A stretch of 64,000 bases of DNA, from NCBI RefSeq assembly GCF_001314605.1, contig NZ_LIHP01000018.1:1-64000 (forward strand), read 5' to 3'. Positions 1-8,635 of this stretch are shown piece after piece (position 1 is the first letter of the stretch; each line of letters starts with the position of its first letter). The position numbers and the translations under genes are program-made. The DNA comes from Marinobacter sp. HL-58 (GTDB lineage: Bacteria; Pseudomonadota; Gammaproteobacteria; Pseudomonadales; Oleiphilaceae). The notes under the pieces are model-generated. The model did not search any database and had not been told where the DNA came from. It saw only the letters and a program-made list of their open reading frames with translations.

Positions 1-1485
<1,485 letters not shown>

Positions 1486-1564
1486 AATGACCAAAGATAA
1501 TTTCGGTAGATAGGATCTGCAACCTTGAGGGGAACTTAATTTTAACTTAATTTTTCAGGCGGGA

Positions 1565-1593
1565 AAGCAGACCAGGCCAGGCCCGGTCTGCCG
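1565..1593 (-). terminator. Possible terminator of the GST-like gene
   Basis: A stem GCAGACC/GGTCTGC lies at about 1567-1591, just past the stop of the leftward GST-like gene, and is followed on that strand by TTTCC. The T-run is short, so this may be only a weak terminator. Confidence 0.35.
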
Positions 1594-1598
1594 GAAGA

Positions 1599-2171
1599 TT
1601 ACGATTTCCTGGGGTCCGTGGCGCCAATCCGCTCATTGTCGCGGTGTTGATTGCGGAAGCTGATGAGGCTCTCAATGCCGGAGAAATCCACCAGATCCCG
1701 GAAATCAACCCAGTCCACCAGGCAATACAGGCAGATAGCCGGGTAGTTCCACTGGTTAAACTGACCTTCATCGACCATGGCCGCCAGGGTGCGCATCGTC
1801 ATCATGATGCGCTCACGCTGGAGATTGAAAAACATCAGGTTTTCGCTGATATCAATACCGGAGCGGGAGGACAGCAGCAGGATTACCGCAGAGTCGTTGG
1901 CGGCATCAATGAGCGTCAGCTGGTTTTCCTGGTCCCAGGTCAGCGGGGCCAGGCCCTGTTTTTCACTGATGTAACGGGCAATCACGCGGGAGTCATACAC
2001 CTCCTGGTCACCATCAATCAGCATGGGAATTTTCAGCGCCGGATTGTTACGCCTGAGCTCATCCCGGCCCTGGCCATAAATGTCGAGATTCACAAATTCG
2101 TAGTCGGTATCGGCCAGCAGCAACCGGATACGCCTTACGTAGGGGGATGTGGTAGAGCCTATCAGTTTCAT
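1599..2171 (-). CDS. Glutathione S-transferase-like protein
   Basis: 190-aa protein with an N-terminal thioredoxin-fold GST domain. Seen: TSPYVRRIRLLL near residues 7-18 (position of the catalytic or glutathione-contacting residue), KIPMLIDGD with the cis-proline, and VYDSRVIARYI matching the glutathione-binding ES/DS loop. The rest is an all-helical C-terminal domain. The ATG at 2171 was chosen over a start 27 nt upstream because AAGGAGA precedes it at ideal spacing and the protein then begins MKLIGSTTSPY as family members do. It lies 23 bp downstream of ald on the same strand, so the two may be co-transcribed. The substrate cannot be told from sequence. Confidence 0.8.
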   Translation of the reverse strand: MKLIGSTTSPYVRRIRLLLADTDYEFVNLDIYGQGRDELRRNNPALKIPMLIDGDQEVYDSRVIARYISEKQGLAPLTWDQENQLTLIDAANDSAVILLLSSRSGIDISENLMFFNLQRERIMMTMRTLAAMVDEGQFNQWNYPAICLYCLVDWVDFRDLVDFSGIESLISFRNQHRDNERIGATDPRKS

Positions 2172-2194
2172 GCAATCTCCTTGTTCGAGTGGGG

Positions 2195-3313
2195 TCACTC
2201 TCCGAGCAGGGTTTCAGGGGCGGCAAACTCATAGCCGGTGGCCTCTGCCACTTCCCGGAATGTCACCTTGCCCCTGTAGACATTCAGGCCATTTCGCAGG
2301 TGGTGGTCGTCTTTCATTGCCTGCTCCGGCCCCTTGTTGGCAAGGGCGGCGATAAAGGGCAGTGTTACGTTATTCAGTGCCAGTGTCGAGGTTCTGGCAA
2401 CGGCCCCCGGCATATTGGCAACGCAGTAGTGAACCACGCCATCTACAACATAGGTTGGCGCATCATGAGTTGTCGGCCTGGAGGTCTCGGTGCAACCACC
2501 CTGATCGATGGCGACATCAACGATAACGCTGCCCTCCGGCATCCGGCTGACCATGTCGCGGGTGACCAGTTTGGGCGCGGACGCCCCGGGGATCAGAACC
2601 CCACCGATGACCAGGTCCGATTCAGTCACTGCTTCATCCAGGGTGGCAGCGGTGGAAAACAGGGTGCTGATCCGGTTGCCATACAGATGGTCCAGGTTCC
2701 GCAGCACATCCATATTGCGGTCCAGAACCGTCACCTGGGCGCCCAGCCCGATGGCCATGGCCACCGCATTCTGCCCGACCACACCACCGCCGATGACGGT
2801 CACCCGTGCCGGGCTGACTCCGGGAACGCCGCCTAACAAAACGCCGCGGCCACCCATGGATTTCTCCAGGCAATGGGCTCCCGCCTGTATCGACATTCGC
2901 CCCGCCACCTCCGACATAGGCGCCAGCAATGGCAATCGGCCATGACTATCGGTAACGGTTTCATAGGCGATACAGGTGGCGCCGGATTTCACCAGGTCGT
3001 CGGTCTGGGCCTGGTCCGGCGCCAGATGCAGGTAGGTGAACAGGGTGTGATCCGGCGTCAACAATGCCCTCTCGTTGGCCTGGGGCTCCTTGACCTTGAC
3101 GATCATCCCGGCGGCAGCATAAATGGCAGGGCCATCATCAAGAATCTCGGCGCCGGCCTTCTGATAGTCCTCGTTACTGAACCCGATGGCTGATCCGGCG
3201 CAGGCTTCAACATAGACGCTGTGCCCGTGATTACAGAGTTCGTGAACCGCCGCGGGGGTCATCCCTACCCGGTATTCATGGTTCTTGATTTCCTTGGGTA
3301 CGCCGATTTTCAT
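2195..3313 (-). CDS. ald: Alanine dehydrogenase
   Basis: 372 aa, the usual length for Ald, which interconverts L-alanine and pyruvate plus ammonium using NAD(H) in the cytoplasm. Seen: the N-terminal signature [17 protein letters not shown], the substrate region [17 protein letters not shown], and the Rossmann motif [18 protein letters not shown] around residues 170-190. The frame extends 53 codons further upstream, but the ATG at 3313 is preceded by AGGGAG and matches the conserved family start [10 protein letters not shown]. It is transcribed toward the GST-like gene. With dadA at 57-58 kb it suggests alanine is a carbon and nitrogen source, though the two genes are far apart. Confidence 0.95.
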   Translation of the reverse strand: MKIGVPKEIKNHEYRVGMTPAAVHELCNHGHSVYVEACAGSAIGFSNEDYQKAGAEILDDGPAIYAAAGMIVKVKEPQANERALLTPDHTLFTYLHLAPDQAQTDDLVKSGATCIAYETVTDSHGRLPLLAPMSEVAGRMSIQAGAHCLEKSMGGRGVLLGGVPGVSPARVTVIGGGVVGQNAVAMAIGLGAQVTVLDRNMDVLRNLDHLYGNRISTLFSTAATLDEAVTESDLVIGGVLIPGASAPKLVTRDMVSRMPEGSVIVDVAIDQGGCTETSRPTTHDAPTYVVDGVVHYCVANMPGAVARTSTLALNNVTLPFIAALANKGPEQAMKDDHHLRNGLNVYRGKVTFREVAEATGYEFAAPETLLGE

Positions 3314-3472
3314 GCCTTGCTCCCTGAGCCCGTCCGGTAAACAATGTGTCATCCGGTAAAGTGTAGTAAAAAGCTCTGACACCGGCAGTAGCAATTGAAT
3401 GCATCGGTTCAATCGGTCCCGGCGTAAAACACCGGACAAACCAGGCAATCGACCCAAACGGAGAAGGAACAC

Positions 3473-4288
3473 ATGAAGACATACAAGCGTGCAATGGCCT
3501 CAGCCCCTCTGTCACTGGCGGCGGCTCTTGCCCTGGCAAGCGGACAGGCATCAGGCGAAATGAAGACAGAAACCGTGGAATATGAAGTCGACGGTGAAAC
3601 CTTCACCGGTTACATGGCTTACGACGATGAAGCCGAGGGCAAACGCCCCGGGGTTCTTGTGGTTCACGAATGGTGGGGCCACAACGAATTTGCCCGCGAG
3701 CAGGCCGAGAAACTTGCGGCATCAGGCTACACGGCGTTCGCACTGGATATGTACGGTTCAGGCAAGCTGGCAGAACACCCTGATGATGCCGAGAACTTTA
3801 TGAAGGAAGCGACAAAAGACATGGACCAGGTCAAGGCCCGGTTCATGGCTGCCAAGAACCTGCTGGAGCAGCACGACAGCGTCGACAGCAACAAGATTGC
3901 CGCTCAGGGTTATTGTTTCGGCGGAGCCGTGGTGCTGAACATGGCCCGCATGGGTGTGGATCTGGACGCGGTGGTGAGCTACCACGGTGCTCTTAGCAGC
4001 CCCATCAAGGCGGAAGCGGGAAAGGTTCAGCCCAGGATCCATGTCTATACCGGCGGGGCGGACCAGATGGTGCCTTCAGACCAGGTGTCCGGCCTGGTAA
4101 AGGAAATGCAGGACGCCGAAGCCGACCTGACCCTGGTCAGTTTCCCGAAGGTGCTGCACTCCTTCACCAACCCGGACGCCGACAAGATCTCTGACCAGTT
4201 CAACATGCCCATTGCCTATAATGAGGACGCTGCCAAACGCTCCTGGGAAGGCACCATGCGCCTGTACGAAGAAGTCTTCAACGACTAG
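3473..4288 (+). CDS. Dienelactone hydrolase family protein, exported
   Basis: 271-aa alpha/beta hydrolase of the dienelactone hydrolase family. An N-terminal signal peptide (MKTYKRAMASAPLSLAAAL, cleavage near ASG/EMK) predicts export to the periplasm, unlike the classical cytoplasmic enzyme. The mature part shows HEWWGHNEFAREQAEKLA, the nucleophile-elbow QGYCFGGAV with Cys in place of Ser (typical of the family), and the histidine region KVLHSFTNP. GAAGGA precedes the ATG. Gene is divergent from ald and converges with plsC, with only 10 bp between the stops. The substrate is unknown; an esterase role is inferred from the fold. Confidence 0.85.
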   Translation: MKTYKRAMASAPLSLAAALALASGQASGEMKTETVEYEVDGETFTGYMAYDDEAEGKRPGVLVVHEWWGHNEFAREQAEKLAASGYTAFALDMYGSGKLAEHPDDAENFMKEATKDMDQVKARFMAAKNLLEQHDSVDSNKIAAQGYCFGGAVVLNMARMGVDLDAVVSYHGALSSPIKAEAGKVQPRIHVYTGGADQMVPSDQVSGLVKEMQDAEADLTLVSFPKVLHSFTNPDADKISDQFNMPIAYNEDAAKRSWEGTMRLYEEVFND

Positions 4289-4298
4289 TGTCCCGCCC

Positions 4299-4994
4299 TC
4301 AGAGGGCACCTTCAATGGTGCCCCTCACTTCCTCACGGACATCTTCCACCTCCCGGCCGGCTGTCGCCACCGGGGGATGAATAACGATATCAATAACGCC
4401 AGGTGAGAATGCCGCTGTGCCTTTTGGCAGACGGTCGTGGGAGCCCCGTATTGTTACCGGCAGAATGGGTAACTGGCCATCACGGGCGATCACGAAACCG
4501 CCTTTTTTGAAAGGCAACAGTTTGCCATCCCAGGATCGGGTCCCTTCCGGGAATATCAGGATACTGGTGGCCTCCGGGAGCTGCGCAACGCCCCGTTTGA
4601 TGCTTTCAAGGGCATCACTGCCCCTGGCGCGGTCGATAAACAGGTTGCGTGATGTTTCCAGCGCCAGACCAAACAGGGGCACCTTGCGCAACTCTTTCTT
4701 GATCACCCAGCGATACTGCAGGCCCAGGGCCAGAACCAGAGCCGGCGGGTCAAAATAGGAGGCATGGTTGCTGAGGATAACGTAACGCTGTTTCGGATCG
4801 ATATTTTCCTGTCCGGTTATACGCAGCCGAATCCCCGTCAGCTTGAGAATGCACCAGGCATAGACCTGGGTACCGTGAAAGGCGGCGTTTCCACTGCGGC
4901 CGGCAAGAGCGGCGATCACTATGGGCAGGAAAAGAATCACTGTCAGCAGTGTGGCCCAGAACAGTATCCAGACAGCTTTGAGGATTTTCAGCAT
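4299..4994 (-). CDS. plsC: 1-acyl-sn-glycerol-3-phosphate acyltransferase (PlsC family)
   Basis: 231-aa membrane acyltransferase that would add the second acyl chain to lysophosphatidic acid at the inner membrane. Seen: a hydrophobic N-terminal anchor (residues 5-32), the catalytic H-X4-D box NHASYFD near residue 77, the second motif region NLFIDRARGSDALESI, and the substrate-binding FPEGTRSWDG near 148. The length is normal for the family. It converges with the hydrolase gene on its left. More than one PlsC paralogue is common in these bacteria, so exact acyl specificity is open. Confidence 0.88.
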   Translation of the reverse strand: MLKILKAVWILFWATLLTVILFLPIVIAALAGRSGNAAFHGTQVYAWCILKLTGIRLRITGQENIDPKQRYVILSNHASYFDPPALVLALGLQYRWVIKKELRKVPLFGLALETSRNLFIDRARGSDALESIKRGVAQLPEATSILIFPEGTRSWDGKLLPFKKGGFVIARDGQLPILPVTIRGSHDRLPKGTAAFSPGVIDIVIHPPVATAGREVEDVREEVRGTIEGAL

Positions 4995-5086
4995 ACAGGG
5001 CCCTGAGCAACAGTTCGGTTTGGCTAGCGCAAGCAGCAGGGGATAAAAGATGTCATATCCCGGGTAAAATCACAAAACCCGGCCAC

Positions 5087-5116
5087 AAAAAAAGGCAGCC
5101 GAAGCTGCCTTTTTGG
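5087..5116. terminator. Bidirectional intrinsic terminator
   Basis: A perfect 11-bp stem (AAAAAGGCAGC / GCTGCCTTTTT, loop CGAA) spans 5089-5114 with A-runs on one side and T-runs on the other. It lies 18 bp past the stop of the cold-shock gene, so it can end that transcript on the minus strand. Confidence 0.85.
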
Positions 5117-5132
5117 CGGATACTGTTATCAG

Positions 5133-5339
5133 TTAGATAGCAGTAACGTTTTCCGCCTGAGGACCTTTCTGGCCCTGGGTAACGGTGAACTCAACCTGCT
5201 GGCCTTCTGCCAGGGTCTTGAAACCGCTGCCCTGAATTGCGCTGTAGTGAACGAATACGTCCGGGCCGCCTTCACGAGTGATAAAGCCAAAGCCTTTAGC
5301 TTCGTTGAAGAACTTAACAGTACCGGTAGTAGTAGACAA
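5133..5339 (-). CDS. Cold-shock protein (CspA family)
   Basis: 68-aa single cold-shock domain: [16 protein letters not shown] (RNP1 KGFGFI) and DVFVHYSAI (RNP2). It binds single-stranded nucleic acid and acts as an RNA chaperone. No in-frame ATG exists. The TTG at 5339 gives the common family N-terminus [11 protein letters not shown], with AGGAAG ending only 1 nt before it (AGGA 3 nt away); a second TTG at 5354 would add five residues and has no clear ribosome site. The start is therefore uncertain. The long unfilled region to the right (5355-5570) is consistent with the long 5' leader usual for csp genes. Confidence 0.9.
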   Translation of the reverse strand: MSTTTGTVKFFNEAKGFGFITREGGPDVFVHYSAIQGSGFKTLAEGQQVEFTVTQGQKGPQAENVTAI

Positions 5340-5572
5340 ACTTCCTGAAATCAATCATTTTATCTTGCCGCCGGACCATCGTCATGATGACCGATCAGCG
5401 TTTACGGAAATACAGAACTCGCGGAATCAAAAACAGGACGGTCACTACTAACTGCGGAGGTACGTCTTATTCATGAATGCTTTGCTGAATCTTTCCTACG
5501 CAAATAACTCTACTCTTTGTTTTCGGGCTTGCCAACCCTATTTTTAATTTATTGCATAAGTAGTGGTACCCA

Positions 5573-5953
5573 TCAGCCCCTGACCAGGCCAAAGGTATAA
5601 ATTCCCAGTGCGGTCATGAGGATAGACCCGACAACGTGGGCCAGTATGCCGGCCAGGGCCATGCTCCATTTGCCTTCCTGGATGGCGGAGAACATTTCCA
5701 GGGAGAAGGTGGAGAAGGTGGTAAGGGCGCCACAAAGACCGGTTATGGCGAACAATCGCCATTCCGGCGCCAGGGAGGTGCCGTGGATAAAGTAGCCCAT
5801 CAGCAGGCCGACGAGCCAGCCGCCGGAGAGGTTGGCGGCGAGGGTGCCATAGGGGATGGCGTGGTAGCTGCTGTTGAGCCAGAGGCCCAGGGCCCACCTC
5901 AGGTTGGCGCCTATAACGGCTCCGGCGCTTACCGCCAGGATTGAAAGCCACAT
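5573..5953 (-). CDS. crcB: Fluoride ion channel CrcB/Fluc
   Basis: 126 aa with four hydrophobic segments, the normal size of a Fluc subunit, which works as an antiparallel dimer exporting fluoride across the inner membrane. Seen: GAVIGANLRW at the start of the first helix, NLSGGWLVGLLMGYF with the conserved Asn, and TTFSTFSLE with the phenylalanine and threonine residues of the pore. A degenerate repeat element (about 6012-6066) lies between fadE and this gene. I looked for a crcB-motif fluoride riboswitch upstream and did not see one. Confidence 0.92.
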   Translation of the reverse strand: MWLSILAVSAGAVIGANLRWALGLWLNSSYHAIPYGTLAANLSGGWLVGLLMGYFIHGTSLAPEWRLFAITGLCGALTTFSTFSLEMFSAIQEGKWSMALAGILAHVVGSILMTALGIYTFGLVRG

Positions 5954-6011
5954 TCTGCTGAGTTACCTCGTAGTCTGGTGCCTGCCGGATGTTGTGATCC
6001 CTTTCCGGGAT

Positions 6012-6066
6012 ACGCTACGAGCACATCCCTGTGCGCTTGAGTGAAGCCTTCCCTGGCTTCAGCCGC
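6012..6066 (-). repeat. Degenerate copy of double-GGA-hairpin element (copy G)
   Basis: Reading the minus strand, TGAAGCC-AGGGAA-GGCTTCA forms hairpin 1, then CAAGC leads to hairpin 2 GCACAGGGATGTGC and the core ends with TAGCGT. This matches the core at 39758-39811 closely in its second half. The long outer arms seen in full copies are not recognisable here. It lies between the fadE stop and the crcB start, in the same direction as both. Confidence 0.7.
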
Positions 6067-6078
6067 TATCGCCCTTTG

Positions 6079-8535
6079 TCAGGCCGGGTTGTGGTCGATC
6101 AGTGTGTCCTTGTTGCGGGCGAACTCGTCGAACGGGAAGTCGTCGACGGTCAGCATCTCCAGGACAACGGACTCGTACTGGCGCATGAATTCCGCTTCTT
6201 CCTTGGTGAAGATGTCGGCTTTCAGTGCTTCTTCAAAACGCTCTTCCGGGTGCAGCGCCTGCATCGGCAGCTGGCCTTTGGCGTAGGCCTTGGTGACCTT
6301 GCGGTAGAGCTGCTCGGCCTTGTCGTAGTCTTTCAGCAGGCTATTGTATTGCGCAACGGGATTCTCAACCGCGCCCTTGCCCTCGCCAGGCGTGGTCCAG
6401 GCACCGGCCAGCAGTTTTTCACGTACCGGGCTGTCAGTGGAGATGGCCCGGGCCAGTTTGCGGGCCAGGTCGTCGTGGGGCTTGTCCCAGCGGCGGCCCA
6501 GGGGCATGGTGATCGCACGCAGGGCCAGGGCAACCGGGCGGTTGGGCAGGTTCTGGAGGAATTCGTCCATGGCGTTCTCTGCCCGGTACAGCAACAGTGC
6601 CAGGCTGTATTCCATCAGGTCCCTTTCGCCGTCAACCGGCTGGGTTTCATGCCAGTTCTTGAGCACCATGGAGGCCAGATAGAGGTTGGCCAGCACGTCG
6701 CCGAGGCGGGCCGAGATCAGCTCGCGCATTTTCAGCTCGGAGCCCAGGGTGGTCATGGCGGCATCTGCGCACAGGCCGAAGGCGGCGCTGAAGCGGGCGA
6801 CGCCCTGGGCGTATTTGCGGGCGGCGTGGTCGAAGGGTACGTCGGCTTTGCCGATGCCCAGTGCCTGGGTGAAGGCGCGGGCGGCGTTGCCGAAGATCAG
6901 GCCGGCGTGGCCGAAGAAGGCGTCGTCGAAGGCCTCGATGTCATCGTTGTCTTTCGCCGCCAGCTCTTTCAGCACGTAGGGATGACAGCGGATTGCACCC
7001 TGGCCGAAGATCATCAGGCTGCGGGTCATGATGTTGGCGCCTTCCACGGTGATGGACACCGCCGCACCGCTGAAGCCTATACCCAGGTAGTTACGGGGGC
7101 CAAGGGTGACGGTTTTACCGCCGTGGACATCCATGGCGTCGGTGAGTACCGCCCGCTGCATTTCAGTCAGGTGGTACTTGAGGATGGCGGAAGGCACAGC
7201 CGGCTTCTCGCCCTTGTCGATCATGTTGGCGGTCTGGTTGACCGCGGACTGGGCGATGTAGGTCTGTGCTGCAATGCGGGCCAGCGGCTCCTGCACGCCT
7301 TCCATGTCTGCCACGGGAGTATTGAACTGGCGTCGTATGCGGGTAAAACCGCCGGCCGTACCAACGGCATAGGCCGCGGCACCGGCCGCGCCGGATGGCA
7401 GGGTGATACAGCGCCCTACCGAGAGGCATTCAACCAGCATGCGCCAGCCCTGGCCGGCCATTTCCTGACCGCCGATGATGTAATCCAGCGGGATAAAGAC
7501 ATCCGTGCCCTTGATGGGACCGTTCATGAACGGTGTGCCAATGGGGCAGTGCCGGCGGCCGATTTCCATGCCTTTGGTGTTGCGGGGAATCAGCGCACAG
7601 GTAATGCCGTAATCCTTGGTGTCGCCCAGCAGGCCATCCGGGTCGAACATGCGGAAGGCCAGGCCCACCACGGTGGCAACCGGTGCCAGGGTAATCCAGC
7701 GCTTCTCGAAGTTCAGGCGCAGGCCCAGCACTTCCTTGCCCTCGAACTCGCCCTTGCAGACGATACCGGTGTCCGGCAGTGAGGTGGCATCAGAGCCGGC
7801 ACGGGGGCCGGTCAGGCCGAAGCAGGGAATCTCCCGGCCATCCGCCAGACGCGGCAGGTAATGGTTCTTCTGCTCGTCGGTGCCGTATTTGACCAGCAGC
7901 TCGCCCGGGCCGAGGGAGTTGGGCACACCGACGGTAACCATCAGCATTTCATTGGCCGCCAGTTTCTGCAGCACCGCAGTCTGGGCCTTGGCAGAGAAGT
8001 GCAGGCCGCCATACTCTTCGGGGATGATCATGCCGAAAAATTTTTCTTTCTTGAGGAAATCCCACAACTCTTCAGGCAGGTCAGCACGCTCGACCGCCAG
8101 GTCCCAGGCATTACACATCGAGATGGCCTGGGTGCACTGGTTGTCCACGAACGCCTGCTCTTTCTCGGACAGGCCGGTGTTGCGGTTGATCAGCAGGCTG
8201 TGCCAGTCGGGGCGCCCGGTGAACAGCTCGCCGTCCCAGCTGACGGTGCCTGCCTCAAGGGCCACTTTCTCGGTATCGGAAACCTTGGGCGCCACCTTCT
8301 TGAACATGGCAAACACCCTCGGGGTCAGCCAGCTCTGGCGGAAGCCGGGCAGGCCCGCGAATGCCGTAACAGCCGCGCCGATAAACAGGACCGGTGCCAG
8401 CAGGCCCGACGCAAAAAACAGTGAAAGCACGCCTGTTACTACCATGACCCCGATGGCGGGTTTGGCGCCGGATTCCTTGCGCATTACGACAAGAAGCCCG
8501 GCAACAGCAACAAGAAACAGTATGAAAGTCATCAT
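6079..8535 (-). CDS. fadE: Acyl-CoA dehydrogenase FadE
   Basis: 818 aa, close to the 814 aa of E. coli FadE, the large bacterial acyl-CoA dehydrogenase catalysing the first step of fatty-acid beta-oxidation with FAD. Seen: two N-terminal hydrophobic segments (residues 1-70) anchoring it to the membrane, the acyl-CoA dehydrogenase N-terminal region with FFGMIIPEEYGGLHFSAKA, the middle domain ITLAPVATVVGLAFRMFDPDG, the C-terminal flavin region DVHGGKTVTLGPRNYLG, and the FadE-specific C-terminal extension. The ATG at 8535 is directly followed by another ATG. It is transcribed alone between rapA and crcB. Confidence 0.95.
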   Translation of the reverse strand: MMTFILFLVAVAGLLVVMRKESGAKPAIGVMVVTGVLSLFFASGLLAPVLFIGAAVTAFAGLPGFRQSWLTPRVFAMFKKVAPKVSDTEKVALEAGTVSWDGELFTGRPDWHSLLINRNTGLSEKEQAFVDNQCTQAISMCNAWDLAVERADLPEELWDFLKKEKFFGMIIPEEYGGLHFSAKAQTAVLQKLAANEMLMVTVGVPNSLGPGELLVKYGTDEQKNHYLPRLADGREIPCFGLTGPRAGSDATSLPDTGIVCKGEFEGKEVLGLRLNFEKRWITLAPVATVVGLAFRMFDPDGLLGDTKDYGITCALIPRNTKGMEIGRRHCPIGTPFMNGPIKGTDVFIPLDYIIGGQEMAGQGWRMLVECLSVGRCITLPSGAAGAAAYAVGTAGGFTRIRRQFNTPVADMEGVQEPLARIAAQTYIAQSAVNQTANMIDKGEKPAVPSAILKYHLTEMQRAVLTDAMDVHGGKTVTLGPRNYLGIGFSGAAVSITVEGANIMTRSLMIFGQGAIRCHPYVLKELAAKDNDDIEAFDDAFFGHAGLIFGNAARAFTQALGIGKADVPFDHAARKYAQGVARFSAAFGLCADAAMTTLGSELKMRELISARLGDVLANLYLASMVLKNWHETQPVDGERDLMEYSLALLLYRAENAMDEFLQNLPNRPVALALRAITMPLGRRWDKPHDDLARKLARAISTDSPVREKLLAGAWTTPGEGKGAVENPVAQYNSLLKDYDKAEQLYRKVTKAYAKGQLPMQALHPEERFEEALKADIFTKEEAEFMRQYESVVLEMLTVDDFPFDEFARNKDTLIDHNPA

Positions 8536-8635
8536 GGATACTCTCTGTCGTCCGTGGTTTAGAATGTCAGAAACTACAAATTGTTACGTTCAACCTACCT
8601 GATCAGATGAAGCCTGACCAGCAACTGGTTCACCA

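Noticed and set aside
5954..6011. Fluoride riboswitch (crcB motif) before crcB
   Set aside because: The conserved blocks of the motif are not present; the region is explained by a degenerate repeat element and a short GATCCC/GGGATC palindrome.
6031..7782. A 583-codon open frame antisense to fadE
   Set aside because: It mirrors fadE codon structure in a GC-rich sequence, has no recognisable domain, and fadE is certain on the other strand.
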